In this document: one piece after another, positions 36,440 through 45,392 of the stretch
How the letters are laid out: every line of letters begins with the position of its first letter
Numbering within the stretch: position 1 is the stretch's first letter
DNA from: Mesorhizobium sp.
GTDB taxonomy: Bacteria; Pseudomonadota; Alphaproteobacteria; Rhizobiales; Rhizobiaceae
DNA length: 64,000 nucleotides
Reading direction: 5' to 3'
Assembly (NCBI RefSeq): GCF_004963255.1
Contig: NZ_SUGA01000005.1
Span: 214,734-278,733, forward strand
The notes under the pieces: generated by a model
Seen by the model: only the letters and a program-made list of their open reading frames with translations
Databases searched by the model: none
Told to the model about the DNA's origin: nothing
Program-made: the position numbers and the translations under genes

Positions 36440-37561
36440 ATGCTGTTCTGGGTCATAGCCGCAATCCTCACGCTGGGCGCCAGCCTGGCGGTGCTATTGC
36501 CGCTCACCGGCGGCATCAAGGGTGCATCGGCGCCTGGCGATCATGACCTCGAAGTCTATCGCGACCAGCTTTCCGAATTGGATCGCGACGTGGCGCGCGG
36601 CCTGATCCAGCCGGGCGAGGCTGAGGAGGCGCGCGCCGAGATCGGCCGCCGCATCCTGCGTCTCGGCACGGCCGAGCGGCCGGCCTCCGCCAGCGCCTCC
36701 TCCCGCGGCATCAGGTTGGTCGCCAGCCTGGCCGTGCTTGCCGTTCCGCTGCTGAGCTGGGGGCTCTACGGCGTGCTCGGCTCGCCCGATTTGCCTTCAC
36801 AGCCCCTGGCCGAACGTCTCGCCAAGAATCCCGCTGATTCCTCGGTCGACGAGCTGGTCGCACGCGCCGAAGCGCATCTTGCCGCCAATCCGTCGGACGG
36901 CAAGGGCTGGGACGTGCTGGCGCCGATCTATCTTCGCCTGCAGCGCTTTCCCGACGCGATAACCGCCTACCGCAACGCCATTCGCCTCGACGGCGACAGC
37001 GCGGTGCGCCAGGCTGGCCTCGGGGAGGCGATCGCGAGTGCTGCCGGCGGCATCGTTTCGGCCGATGCACAAAACGCCTTCGAGGCGGCTCTCAAGCTCG
37101 ATCCGGCCAATGCCAAGGCGAATTTCTACCTGGGCGTAGGCCTTGCCCAGGAAGGCAGGAAGGACGAGGCTGTCGCCGCCTGGCAAAAGATGCTCGGCCA
37201 GCTTCCGCCGGATTCGCCCTGGCGCAGCGCCGTCCAGCAGGCGCTTGCCGAGGCTGGCCAGCCAGCGGTCGCGGCGAGCGGGCCGGATGCCCAGCAGATG
37301 GAAGCCGCGCAGCAGATGTCGCCGCAGGACCGGCAGGCGATGATCGAAACGATGGTCGCGGGCCTCGACGACAAATTGAAGCAGAATCCCCGTGACGAGG
37401 AAGGATGGATGCGCCTCATCCGTTCCTATGCCGTGCTCGGCAAGCCCGATCAGGCGCGCGAGGCGCTCGGCCGCGCTGTCGCCGCCTTTGGGGCCGACAG
37501 CGAACAGGCCAAGAAGTTCACCGCCTTCGCCGCCTCCCTCGGCGTGACGGCGACGGAGTAA
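36440..37561 (+). CDS. ccmI: Cytochrome c-type biogenesis protein CcmI (CycH)
   Basis: A 373-residue protein with an N-terminal helix ([22 protein letters not shown]), the conserved [34 protein letters not shown] segment, a second helix at ~96-115, and a periplasmic tetratricopeptide region. CcmI brings apocytochrome c to the haem ligation machinery. The start at 36440 has GGAAGAG close upstream. First gene of ccmIEFH; the order after feuPQ is the same as in rhizobia (cycHJKL). Confidence 0.93.
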   Translation: MLFWVIAAILTLGASLAVLLPLTGGIKGASAPGDHDLEVYRDQLSELDRDVARGLIQPGEAEEARAEIGRRILRLGTAERPASASASSRGIRLVASLAVLAVPLLSWGLYGVLGSPDLPSQPLAERLAKNPADSSVDELVARAEAHLAANPSDGKGWDVLAPIYLRLQRFPDAITAYRNAIRLDGDSAVRQAGLGEAIASAAGGIVSADAQNAFEAALKLDPANAKANFYLGVGLAQEGRKDEAVAAWQKMLGQLPPDSPWRSAVQQALAEAGQPAVAASGPDAQQMEAAQQMSPQDRQAMIETMVAGLDDKLKQNPRDEEGWMRLIRSYAVLGKPDQAREALGRAVAAFGADSEQAKKFTAFAASLGVTATE

Positions 37562-37564
37562 GAG

Positions 37565-38008
37565 ATGACGCGCAAGCAGAAGCGATTGTCGGTGATCGTG
37601 GCGGGGCTGGCCTTCCTCGCCGCGGCCGCCGGACTCACCTTCTACGCGCTCGGCCAGAAGGCCTCCTATTTCTACATGCCGGCGGAGCTGGCAACCGCAA
37701 GCGTCCCGCCCGGACAACGCATCCGGCTTGGCGGCCTCGTCGAAAACGGCACCGTCGTGCGCGGCAGCGGCGCAACCGTCGCCTTCTCGGTCACCGACAC
37801 GCAGAAATCGGTCAAGGTGACCTACACCGGCATCCTGCCCGATCTCTTCCGCGAGGGGCAGGGCGTCATAACCGAAGGTGCTTTCGGTCCGGACGGGGTT
37901 TTCGTCGCCGACAGCGTGTTGGCCAAGCATGACGAGCGCTATATGCCGAAGGAAGTCGCCGACGGCCTGAAGGCCAAGGGCGTCTGGGTGGAAAGCAAGA
38001 GCCAATAA
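37565..38008 (+). CDS. ccmE: Cytochrome c maturation protein CcmE (CycJ)
   Basis: A 147-residue haem chaperone: one N-terminal helix (residues ~8-28), an OB-fold domain ([43 protein letters not shown]), and the haem-attachment histidine H122 in [13 protein letters not shown]. It passes haem from CcmC to CcmF in the periplasm. Its TAA shares one base with the ccmF ATG. Confidence 0.96.
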   Translation: MTRKQKRLSVIVAGLAFLAAAAGLTFYALGQKASYFYMPAELATASVPPGQRIRLGGLVENGTVVRGSGATVAFSVTDTQKSVKVTYTGILPDLFREGQGVITEGAFGPDGVFVADSVLAKHDERYMPKEVADGLKAKGVWVESKSQ

Positions 38009-39993
38009 TGGTTGAGACCGGACATTTCGCCCTCGTGCTCGCCTTCGCGCTGTCGCTGGTGCAGATGCTGGTGCCGCTGGTCGGCGCCCGCACCGGCAAT
38101 CAGCGGCTGATGGCGGTCGGCGGTCCTGTGACCGTCACCGGCTTCGCGCTGACCGCGCTGTCCTTCACGGCCTTGGCGAGCGCGTATGCCGGCTCGGACT
38201 TCTCGGTGGCCAATGTCTGGGAGAATTCCCATTCGCTGCAGCCGATGATCTACAAGATCACCGGCACCTGGGGAAACCACGAAGGCTCGATGCTTCTGTG
38301 GGTGCTGATCCTGACCTTCTTCGGCGCGCTCGTCGCCGTCTTCGGCAACAATCTGCCGGCGACGCTCAAGGCCAATGTGCTTGCCGTGCAAGGCATGATC
38401 GGCGCGGCCTTCTTCCTGTTCATCCTGACGACCTCCAACCCGTTCATCCGCCTCAATCCGGCGCCGGTCGAGGGGCGCGACCTCAACCCGGTCCTGCAGG
38501 ACCTCGGCCTCGCCATCCATCCGCCGCTGCTCTATCTCGGCTATGTCGGCTTCTCGGTCTGCTTTTCCTTCTCGGTCGCCGCCCTGATCGAAGGCCGCAT
38601 CGACGCCTCCTGGGCGCGCTGGGTGCGGCCGTGGACGCTGGTCGCCTGGATGTTCCTCACCGGCGGCATCGCCATGGGTTCCTACTGGGCCTATTACGAG
38701 CTCGGCTGGGGCGGCTTCTGGTTCTGGGATCCGGTCGAGAATGCCTCCTTCATGCCCTGGCTTGCCGGCACGGCGCTGCTTCATTCGGCCATCGTCATGG
38801 AAAAGCGCTCGGCGCTGAAGATCTGGACGCTGCTGCTTGCCATCCTCACCTTCTCGCTGTCGCTGCTCGGCACTTTCCTGGTGCGTTCGGGCGTGCTGAC
38901 CTCCGTGCATGCCTTCGCCACCGACCCGGCGCGCGGCGTCTTCATCCTGTGCATCCTGACCTTGTTCATCGGCGGCTCGCTGGCGCTGTTTGCGCTGCGC
39001 GCATCCAGCCTGACGGCCGGCGGCCTGTTCCATCCGATCTCGCGCGAGGGCGCGCTGGTCCTCAACAACCTCTTTCTCACCACCGCCACCGCGACGGTGC
39101 TGGTCGGCACGCTCTACCCGCTGGCGCTCGAAGCGCTCACCGGTGGCAAGATCTCGGTCGGCGCCCCTTTCTTCGACCTGACTTTCGGCCCGCTGATGCT
39201 GCCGCTGCTGGCGATCGTGCCGTTCGGCCCGCTGCTCGCCTGGAAGCGCGGTGATGTGATTGCCGCCTCGCAGCGGCTGATGGCGGCCTTTGCGCTCGCG
39301 ATCGCCGCGATGCTGGTCACCGGCCTGTTCATCGACGGCGCCTCGGTTTTTGCCGCGCTTGGTGTCGGCCTCGCTGTCTGGCTCGTCGCCGGCGCGCTGA
39401 CCGACCTTGCCGTCAAATCCGGCGCCGGCTCTGTGGCGCCGGCCGTCATGCTTCGCCGTTTCACCGGCCTGCCGCGCTCGGTCTTCGGTACAGCGCTGGC
39501 CCATCTTGGCCTCGGGCTGACCTTGCTCGGCATCGTCGGCACGCTCTGCTTCGGCACCGAGCGGATCCTCACCATGCGGCCCGGTGAGACGGTGGAACTC
39601 TCCGGCCACACGCTGCGCTTCGAAGGGCTTTTTCCCCAGAAAGGTCCGAACTTCACCGAGGATCGCGCCCGCTTCCTGCTGATCGGCGCAGACGGAAATG
39701 CCAATGGCGAGATCTCTTCGGCAAAACGGTTCTTTCAGGCCCGGCAGATGGCAACGACCGAGTCCGGCATCAGGACGCTCGGCTTGAGCCAGCTTTATCT
39801 GTCGCTCGGTGACGAAGGTAATGACGGCTCCGTCGTCGTGCGCCTCTGGTGGAAACCGCTGGTGACGCTGATCTGGGGCGGCGCCCTGGTGATGATGGCG
39901 GGCGCGGCCATGTCGCTGGCCGACCGCCGCCTGCGCGTCGGCGCGCCCGCGAGGCGCCGCAAGCCGGCCGCCGCGTTGACGAGCCCGACATGA
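38008..39993 (+). CDS. ccmF: Haem lyase subunit CcmF (CycK)
   Basis: A 661-residue multi-spanning protein with the tryptophan-rich haem-handling signature GWGGFWFWDPVENASFMPWL (about residues 231-250) and the LQDLGLAIHPPLLYLGYVGFSV segment with a haem-binding histidine. It ligates haem to apocytochromes with CcmI and CcmH. Overlaps on both sides (ccmE by 1 nt, ccmH by ATGA) show a single operon. The two c-type cytochromes at 11.3-12.7 kb would be clients. Confidence 0.96.
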   Translation: MVETGHFALVLAFALSLVQMLVPLVGARTGNQRLMAVGGPVTVTGFALTALSFTALASAYAGSDFSVANVWENSHSLQPMIYKITGTWGNHEGSMLLWVLILTFFGALVAVFGNNLPATLKANVLAVQGMIGAAFFLFILTTSNPFIRLNPAPVEGRDLNPVLQDLGLAIHPPLLYLGYVGFSVCFSFSVAALIEGRIDASWARWVRPWTLVAWMFLTGGIAMGSYWAYYELGWGGFWFWDPVENASFMPWLAGTALLHSAIVMEKRSALKIWTLLLAILTFSLSLLGTFLVRSGVLTSVHAFATDPARGVFILCILTLFIGGSLALFALRASSLTAGGLFHPISREGALVLNNLFLTTATATVLVGTLYPLALEALTGGKISVGAPFFDLTFGPLMLPLLAIVPFGPLLAWKRGDVIAASQRLMAAFALAIAAMLVTGLFIDGASVFAALGVGLAVWLVAGALTDLAVKSGAGSVAPAVMLRRFTGLPRSVFGTALAHLGLGLTLLGIVGTLCFGTERILTMRPGETVELSGHTLRFEGLFPQKGPNFTEDRARFLLIGADGNANGEISSAKRFFQARQMATTESGIRTLGLSQLYLSLGDEGNDGSVVVRLWWKPLVTLIWGGALVMMAGAAMSLADRRLRVGAPARRRKPAAALTSPT

Positions 39994-40493
39994 AAGCGAG
40001 GTTTTCACTCGCCTCGCTGATCCTTCTGCTCGCCCTGGCGTTTACGGGCGCCGCGCAGGCGGTGAAGCCTGACGAAGTGCTGCAGGACCCGGCATTGGAG
40101 GCGAGGGCGCGTGCGCTGTCGGAAGGCCTGCGCTGCATGGTTTGCCAGAACCAGTCGATCGACGAATCCGATGCCGATCTGGCCCGCGACCTGCGCATCC
40201 TCGTGCGTCAGCGCCTCGTCGCCGGCGACACCGACCAGCAGGTGATGGATTACATCGTCTCGCGCTATGGCGAGTTCGTGCTCTTGAAGCCGCGCTTCAG
40301 CCTGCGCAACGCGCTTTTGTGGGGCACGCCGGTGCTCCTGCTTCTGGCTGGCGGTCTGTTCATCCTGCTCAGCGCCCGCTCGCGCCGCCCGACGTCGGAC
40401 AGCGCTCTCAGCGCCGAGGAACAGGCGGCACTGGACAAGATGCTAAGCGATCAGTCCGGCCATTCCTCCGGCGGCCAATCGCGCGATGTGTGA
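39990..40493 (+). CDS. ccmH: Cytochrome c maturation thiol oxidoreductase CcmH (CycL)
   Basis: A 167-residue protein with a signal sequence, the redox motif C49-MV-C52 (EGLRCMVCQNQSIDESDADLARDLR), and a C-terminal membrane helix (~110-130). It reduces the CxxCH of apocytochromes before haem attachment. The last 43 nt overlap, antisense, the end of the ParE toxin gene. Confidence 0.95.
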   Translation: MKARFSLASLILLLALAFTGAAQAVKPDEVLQDPALEARARALSEGLRCMVCQNQSIDESDADLARDLRILVRQRLVAGDTDQQVMDYIVSRYGEFVLLKPRFSLRNALLWGTPVLLLLAGGLFILLSARSRRPTSDSALSAEEQAALDKMLSDQSGHSSGGQSRDV

Positions 40494-40759
40494 ATAACGC
40501 GCAAGATGATAACACTCTCACGGCCACCGATTGGCCGAAGCGTATAGGCTACGATGTACGGCAGGCGTACGACGGGCTTTTCGTAGGTCCCCGCCACGCG
40601 ACCTGGTCGACCCGTCGCCATGTCGCCAAGATTTTGGCTCACAGCACGAATTCGATCCGCTACGCGCTTAGCTGCGACCGGATTGTCGCGCGCGATAAAA
40701 GCGACCTGCTGTTTGAAGTCGTCGAGTGCTTCTGTTGACCAGCTAACGGCTCGCTTCAC
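40451..40759 (-). CDS. ParE/RelE-family toxin
   Basis: A 102-residue protein with the ParE pattern: VSWSTEALDDFKQQVAFIARDNPVAAKRVADRIRAVSQNLGDMATGRPGRVAGTYEKPV, then PYIVAYTLRP...SVIILRVIHTSRDWP. ParE toxins inhibit DNA gyrase; RelE relatives cut mRNA. The gene starts inside the antitoxin stop (ATGA) and its 3' end runs 43 nt into ccmH on the other strand. Confidence 0.92.
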   Translation of the reverse strand: MKRAVSWSTEALDDFKQQVAFIARDNPVAAKRVADRIRAVSQNLGDMATGRPGRVAGTYEKPVVRLPYIVAYTLRPIGGRESVIILRVIHTSRDWPPEEWPD

Positions 40760-41025
40760 GCCTTGCCCGCTCGGTTGGCTTCCGCAGCCTCGATTATCGC
40801 GTCGATTTCGAGCATGGCTTCATCGTGGGATACGAGACGGCCTGCCTTAGCGTCCGCCAACCCACGTTTGATACCGTCGATGATCTCGAGTTCCCGATCG
40901 ACATAGTCCGAAACCGCTTCGGCCGCGAGAAAGGATTTGCTGCGCCTTGTGTCGGCGGCGATCCGCTCGAGTTTCTGTTTGGTTTCGGCCGAGACTCGGA
41001 TTGTCATGGTAGTGCTTGCTGTCAT
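40756..41025 (-). CDS. CopG/ribbon-helix-helix antitoxin of the ParE toxin
   Basis: An 89-residue protein with an N-terminal ribbon-helix-helix (TMTIRVSAETKQKLERIAADTRRSKSFLAAEAVSDYVDREL) and a C-terminal toxin-binding helix (MLEIDAIIEAAEANRAG). It precedes the toxin gene with a 4-nt overlap, the usual order. AAGG stands before the ATG. It should repress its own promoter, where a small inverted repeat lies. Confidence 0.92.
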   Translation of the reverse strand: MTASTTMTIRVSAETKQKLERIAADTRRSKSFLAAEAVSDYVDRELEIIDGIKRGLADAKAGRLVSHDEAMLEIDAIIEAAEANRAGKA

Positions 41026-41044
41026 GGGAAAGCCTTACGCTAGG

Positions 41045-41064
41045 TTGTGTACAAGATAGCACAA
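41045..41064. promoter_or_regulatory. Inverted repeat upstream of the antitoxin gene
   Basis: TTGTG-N10-CACAA, 20-40 nt before the antitoxin ATG, is a possible operator for the toxin-antitoxin complex. Confidence 0.35.
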
Positions 41065-41246
41065 GTGGCAGATTCTACCAAGGGAGGAGTGGGGCGAAAG
41101 CGGTGCAGAACCCAAACGACGAGCGTCGGCAACATTACAAAACTTTCATGTACCGGAAATGGCGCCGTAATGTGCGGCTCCCTAATTCTCTTGCCCGAGG
41201 ATGCTTCGCCTGAGCGCATCCACGTCGAAAGAGGAAACGAGACCCC

Positions 41247-42803
41247 ATGAATATTGCCCCCAATTCATATTCCCGCACCCGAAAGCGCCTGATGGCCGCC
41301 GTCGCTTCCCTGGCCGTTGTCGGCACGGTCGGCGCGGGCATGCTCGCAACCGGCACCGCCCCCGTGCTGGCCGATGCCGTGCGCGTCGAGGCCCCGCAGA
41401 TGCCGAGCTTCGCCGATGTCGTCGAGCACGTCTCGCCGGCGGTGGTCAGCGTCAAGGTCAAGGCCAAGATCCAGCCGACCGCCGATGACGGCCAGGACGA
41501 TCAGGGCGGTTTCGACAACCTGCCCGACAACCCACAGCTGCGCCGCTTCTTCAAGGAGTTCCGCGGCTTCGGCGACCAGGGACAGGGCGGCCAGTTCGGC
41601 ATGCGCCGCTTCGGCCATCGCGACCATGGCAATGGCGAGCCACGCCCGGTTGCCCAGGGCTCGGGCTTCTTCATCTCGGAAGACGGCTATCTCGTCACCA
41701 ACAACCATGTCGTGTCGGAAGGCTCGGATTTCACCGTCGTCACCAATGACGGCAAGGAACTCGATGCCAAGCTGATCGGCACCGATCCGCGCACCGACCT
41801 TGCCGTGCTCAAGGTCGATGGCGGCGGCAACAAGTTCACCTATGTCGACTTCGCCGACGATTCCAAGGTCCGCATCGGTGACTGGGTGGTTGCCGTCGGC
41901 AATCCGTTCGGCCTCGGCGGCACCGTCACCGCCGGCATCGTCTCGGCCCGCGGCCGTGACATTGGCGCCGGCCCCTATGACGACTTCATCCAGATCGATG
42001 CGTCGGTCAACCGCGGCAATTCCGGCGGCCCGACCTTCAACCTCAACGGCCAAGTGATCGGCATCAACACCGCCATCTTCTCGCCGTCGGGCGGCAGCGT
42101 CGGCATCGCCTTCGACATCCCGGCCTCGACCGCCAAGCAGGTGGTCCAGGACCTGATGAAGAGCGGCTCGGTCCAGCGCGGCTGGCTCGGCGTCGAGATC
42201 CAGCCAGTCACCTCCGACATCGCCGAATCGCTCGGCCTGAAGTCGGACAAGGGCGCGCTGGTGTCGAGCGCCCAGGATGGCGGGCCGGGCAAAAAGGCGG
42301 GCATCGTCGCCGGTGATGTCATCACCCAGGTCGACGGCAAGGACGTCGCCTCGCCGAAGGAGCTCGCCCGCATGATCGGTGCATTCGCGCCCGGCAAATC
42401 GGTCGATGTCACCGTCTGGCGCAACGGCAAGGACGAGACCGTCAAGGTCGATCTCGGCACGCTGCCCGCGAGCGACAAGCAGGCCTCGAACGACGACAAC
42501 AACAAGCAGTCGGCGCCGGCCGCCAAGGCAGACACGCTGGCCGATCTCGGCCTGACCGTCACCAAGGCGGAAAAGGGCAAGGGCCTCGTGGTTACCGACG
42601 TCGATCCAGACAGCGACGCTGCCGACCGCGGCATCCAGCCCGGCGACGTCATCACCTCGATCAACTCGAACGAGGTGAACACCACCGACGACGTCTCCAA
42701 GGCGATGACCGATGCCGCCAAGGCTGGCCGCAAGGCCGTGCTGATGCAGATCACACGCGACGACTCGAACCGCTTCGTCGCGCTGCCGGTCGGCAAGGGC
42801 TGA
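41247..42803 (+). CDS. degP: Do-family periplasmic serine protease (DegP/HtrA)
   Basis: A 518-residue protease/chaperone with a signal sequence ending about residue 44, catalytic H154 (NNHVV), D184 (RTDLAVL) and S259 (RGNSGGP), and two PDZ domains (from ~295 and ~415). A charged Gln/Gly-rich segment at ~80-120 is the oligomer-controlling LA loop. It degrades misfolded envelope proteins. A terminator and two repeats separate it from the two-component pair that follows, which might respond to the same stress. Confidence 0.96.
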   Translation: MNIAPNSYSRTRKRLMAAVASLAVVGTVGAGMLATGTAPVLADAVRVEAPQMPSFADVVEHVSPAVVSVKVKAKIQPTADDGQDDQGGFDNLPDNPQLRRFFKEFRGFGDQGQGGQFGMRRFGHRDHGNGEPRPVAQGSGFFISEDGYLVTNNHVVSEGSDFTVVTNDGKELDAKLIGTDPRTDLAVLKVDGGGNKFTYVDFADDSKVRIGDWVVAVGNPFGLGGTVTAGIVSARGRDIGAGPYDDFIQIDASVNRGNSGGPTFNLNGQVIGINTAIFSPSGGSVGIAFDIPASTAKQVVQDLMKSGSVQRGWLGVEIQPVTSDIAESLGLKSDKGALVSSAQDGGPGKKAGIVAGDVITQVDGKDVASPKELARMIGAFAPGKSVDVTVWRNGKDETVKVDLGTLPASDKQASNDDNNKQSAPAAKADTLADLGLTVTKAEKGKGLVVTDVDPDSDAADRGIQPGDVITSINSNEVNTTDDVSKAMTDAAKAGRKAVLMQITRDDSNRFVALPVGKG

Positions 42804-42904
42804 CACCAACTTTCAGCTTTCCCCATGGCGGTATCAACACCCCCGAGCCGCCGTGGGGAAACATGGGGCCGAGCACGTAAGTCAGTCACCGTGTTTCGCT
42901 CCTG

Positions 42905-42940
42905 GCGGCAGCGGGTTTCCCATCACCCGCTGCCGCTTTA
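42905..42940 (+). terminator. Strong hairpin terminator after degP
   Basis: Perfect 12-bp stem GCGGCAGCGGGT / ACCCGCTGCCGC around an 8-nt loop, followed by TTTAT. Confidence 0.8.
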
Positions 42941-42942
42941 TC

Positions 42943-43045
42943 GCATGTCGCTCAAAAGTGGCTGCCGGTTTTGGGAAGACGACATGCGAAGCGAAAGAAC
43001 GCATGTCGCCCAAAAGTGGCTGCCGGTTTTGGGAAGAAGACACGC
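42943..43045. repeat. Tandem pair of palindromic repeats, family D
   Basis: Two copies with a 58-bp period (42943 and 43001) each run GCATGTCG...AAAAGTGGCTGCCGGTTTTGGGAAGA...; the first ends CGACATGC, the inverse of its start. Related single copies lie at 45328 and 63945. They sit in the 313-bp gap between degP and the response regulator, which has no gene. Confidence 0.8.
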
Positions 43046-43116
43046 GACCAATCAAGGCAAAGCAGGAAGCAATGACTGCCTCTCAAACTTCCAGTGAAAT
43101 CGCGTATAACGGTCCC

Positions 43117-43791
43117 ATGAAGATTCTCGTCATGGAAGACGATCGCGAGGCGGCGGACTACTTGCAGAAAGCCTTCGCCGAGGCGGGCCACACCGCCCAT
43201 GTCGCTGGCGACGGCGAGACCGGCTTCGCGCTGGGCGACGCCGGCGACTATGACGTGATGGTGGTCGACCGCTTGATGCCGCGCCGCGACGGCCTGTCGG
43301 TGATCGCCGCGCTTCGCTCGCGCGGCAACACGACGCCGGTTCTGATCCTGTCCGCGCTGGGCGAGGTTGACGACCGCGTCACCGGCTTGCGCGCCGGCGG
43401 CGACGACTATCTCACCAAGCCGTATGCCTTTTCTGAATTGCTGGCCCGTGTCGAGGTGCTGAACCGCCGTGCCGGCGCGCGCGAATCCGAGACAGTCTAC
43501 CGCGTCGGCGACCTCGAGCTCGATCGGCTATCGCATTCGGTCAAGCGGGCCGGACGCGAGATCACGCTGCAGCCGCGCGAGTTCCGCCTGCTCGAATATC
43601 TGATGCGCCATGCCGGCCAGGTGGTGACCCGCACGATGCTTCTGGAAAATGTCTGGGACTATCATTTCGATCCGCAGACCAACGTCATCGACGTCCATGT
43701 CTCGCGCCTGCGCGGCAAGATCGAAAAAGGCTTCGACAAGCCGATCCTGCACACGATTCGCGGCGCCGGCTACATGCTGAAAGGCGGTTAA
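43117..43791 (+). CDS. OmpR-family response regulator
   Basis: A 224-residue regulator with acidic pocket E7-D9, phospho-acceptor D51 (VVDRLMPRRDG, where the usual DxxMP is kept), K in LTKPY, and a winged helix (LQPREFRLLEYLMRHAGQVVTRTMLLENVWDYHFDPQTNVIDVHVSRLRGKIEKGF) of the OmpR type. The ATG at 43117 follows a repeat-rich gap. It is 8 nt ahead of its cognate kinase. Position after degP suggests a role in envelope stress. Confidence 0.93.
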   Translation: MKILVMEDDREAADYLQKAFAEAGHTAHVAGDGETGFALGDAGDYDVMVVDRLMPRRDGLSVIAALRSRGNTTPVLILSALGEVDDRVTGLRAGGDDYLTKPYAFSELLARVEVLNRRAGARESETVYRVGDLELDRLSHSVKRAGREITLQPREFRLLEYLMRHAGQVVTRTMLLENVWDYHFDPQTNVIDVHVSRLRGKIEKGFDKPILHTIRGAGYMLKGG

Positions 43792-43799
43792 GGAGCAAA

Positions 43800-45278
43800 A
43801 TGGCTCTTTCCCTGCCGGCCATCATGAAGACGACGGCGGCCCGGCTGTCGGCGCTCTATCTTCTGCTTTTCGCGCTTTGCGCGGTGTTGCTCGTCTTCTA
43901 CATGACGTCGCTGTCGGCGCGCATGCTGACCGCGCAGACGCAGGAGACCATCAACGACGAGGTGCTGGGCCTCGCCCGTGCCTATCAGCGCGGCGGGTTG
44001 CCCGTGCTGGTGCGCGTCGTCGAAAACCGCTCGCGCCAGCCCGGCGCCAACCTCTATCTCATCGCCGACGCCAACGGCCAGATCCTGACCGGCAATGTGC
44101 AGAGCCTGGAGCCCGGCGTCATCGAGACCGAGGGCTGGACGACCGAGCCCTTCTCCTACCAGCGCTTCGGCGAAGGCGAGCTCGACCGGTTGCGCAGTGG
44201 AGCTACCGACCAGCCCGCGCCCCAGGCCGGCGACAACGGCACTCCCCAGTCGACAGGCGAAAAGGGCCACAACGCCATCGCCTTGGTGCTGCGACTGCCA
44301 AACCAGATGATCATGCTGGTCGGCCGCGACCTCGGCGAGCCCGAGCGCTTCCGCGCCGTCATCAGCCGGGCGCTGACGCTGGCGCTCGGCATGATGGGCC
44401 TGGGCGGGCTCCTGATCTGGTTCTTCGTCGGGCGCGCCGCGCTGAAACGCATTGACAGTGTGTCCGATGCCAGCCGCCGCATCATGGGCGGCGACCTCAG
44501 CGGACGGCTGCCGGTCACCGGCGCCGGCGACGAATTCGACCGCCTGTCGGAAAACCTCAATGCGATGCTGGCCAGGATCGCCATGCTGAATGAGGGGCTG
44601 AAGCAGGTCTCCGACAACATCGCCCATGATCTGAAGACGCCGCTGACCAGGCTGCGCAACCGCGCCGAGGCGACGCTTGCCGGCCGGCACAAGACGGAAG
44701 ACTACCGCCAGGCGCTGGAGGGCACGATCGCGGAGTCCGACCAGCTCATCAAGACGTTCAACGCCATACTGATGATCTCGCGTCTGGAGGCCGGCTATTC
44801 CTCGGAACAGACCGGCCCGGTCGATCTCGCCGCGACGGTGAGCGACGTCGTCGAGCTCTACGAGCCGGTGGCCGAGGAAGCGGGCGTCACATTGGAGGCG
44901 ACCGTCCCCGAGGCCTTCACGATCAACGGCAACCGCGAGCTGGTCGGTCAGGCGCTGTCCAACATCGTCGACAACGCCATCAAATACTCGACCGACGCCG
45001 CCGAGACGCCGAAGGTGCGTGTGGCGCTGGAGCGCGCCGGAAGCGAAATCAAGCTTACCGTCACCGACAATGGCCACGGCATTCCCGACGACGCCGATCG
45101 TGCCCGCGCCACCGAGCGCTTCGTGCGCCTGGAAAAGAGCCGCTCGCAGCCGGGCTCGGGCCTCGGCCTCAGCCTCGCCAAGGCCATCATGACTTTCCAC
45201 AACGGCAGGCTTGATCTTTTGCCCGCCAATCCAGGATTGTCCGTGGTCATGAGTTTTCCGTTGCGGGAGACGCATTAA
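43800..45278 (+). CDS. Membrane sensor histidine kinase (partner of the upstream regulator)
   Basis: A 492-residue kinase with helices at ~17-40 and ~190-215, a periplasmic domain, HAMP (GRAALKRIDSVSDASRRIMGGDLSGRLPVTGAGDEFDRL), H276 in NIAHDLKTPLTRL, N-box ALSNIVDNAIKYS and GSGLGLSLAKAI. AAGGAG stands before the ATG. The signal is unknown; synteny with degP and glnE is known in related rhizobia as I recall it. Confidence 0.93.
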   Translation: MALSLPAIMKTTAARLSALYLLLFALCAVLLVFYMTSLSARMLTAQTQETINDEVLGLARAYQRGGLPVLVRVVENRSRQPGANLYLIADANGQILTGNVQSLEPGVIETEGWTTEPFSYQRFGEGELDRLRSGATDQPAPQAGDNGTPQSTGEKGHNAIALVLRLPNQMIMLVGRDLGEPERFRAVISRALTLALGMMGLGGLLIWFFVGRAALKRIDSVSDASRRIMGGDLSGRLPVTGAGDEFDRLSENLNAMLARIAMLNEGLKQVSDNIAHDLKTPLTRLRNRAEATLAGRHKTEDYRQALEGTIAESDQLIKTFNAILMISRLEAGYSSEQTGPVDLAATVSDVVELYEPVAEEAGVTLEATVPEAFTINGNRELVGQALSNIVDNAIKYSTDAAETPKVRVALERAGSEIKLTVTDNGHGIPDDADRARATERFVRLEKSRSQPGSGLGLSLAKAIMTFHNGRLDLLPANPGLSVVMSFPLRETH

Positions 45279-45326
45279 AGCAGGTCCGCGAGAAAAGGGA
45301 TTCCCGCGACCTGCTTTAAGTTTTTG
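45275..45326 (+). terminator. Hairpin terminator at the end of the kinase gene
   Basis: Arms TTAAAGCAGGTCCGCG / CGCGACCTGCTTTAA (one bulge) enclose 14 nt and are followed by GTTTTTG. The left arm contains the kinase stop codon. Confidence 0.75.
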
Positions 45327-45327
45327 A

Positions 45328-45380
45328 TTAAGCATGTCTTTGTCCCGAAACCGGGCTCACTTTCGGGAGACATGCTTTAA
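45328..45380. repeat. Palindromic repeat, family D, single copy
   Basis: TTAAGCATGTCT...AGACATGCTTTAA ends around GTCCCGAAACCGG...CTTTCGGGA. It is the inverse of the copy at 63945 and lies directly before glnE. Confidence 0.8.
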
Positions 45381-45392
45381 TGGTTCGGGCAA

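Noticed and set aside
36395..36440. Earlier start for ccmI at 36395
   Set aside because: It would add 15 residues before the membrane helix; the start at 36440 has a GGAAGAG site and gives the usual CcmI N-terminus.
42943..43058. Possible CRISPR-like repeat unit
   Set aside because: Only two units, no unique spacers between short repeats and no cas gene; palindromic ends and copies elsewhere show an intergenic repeat family.
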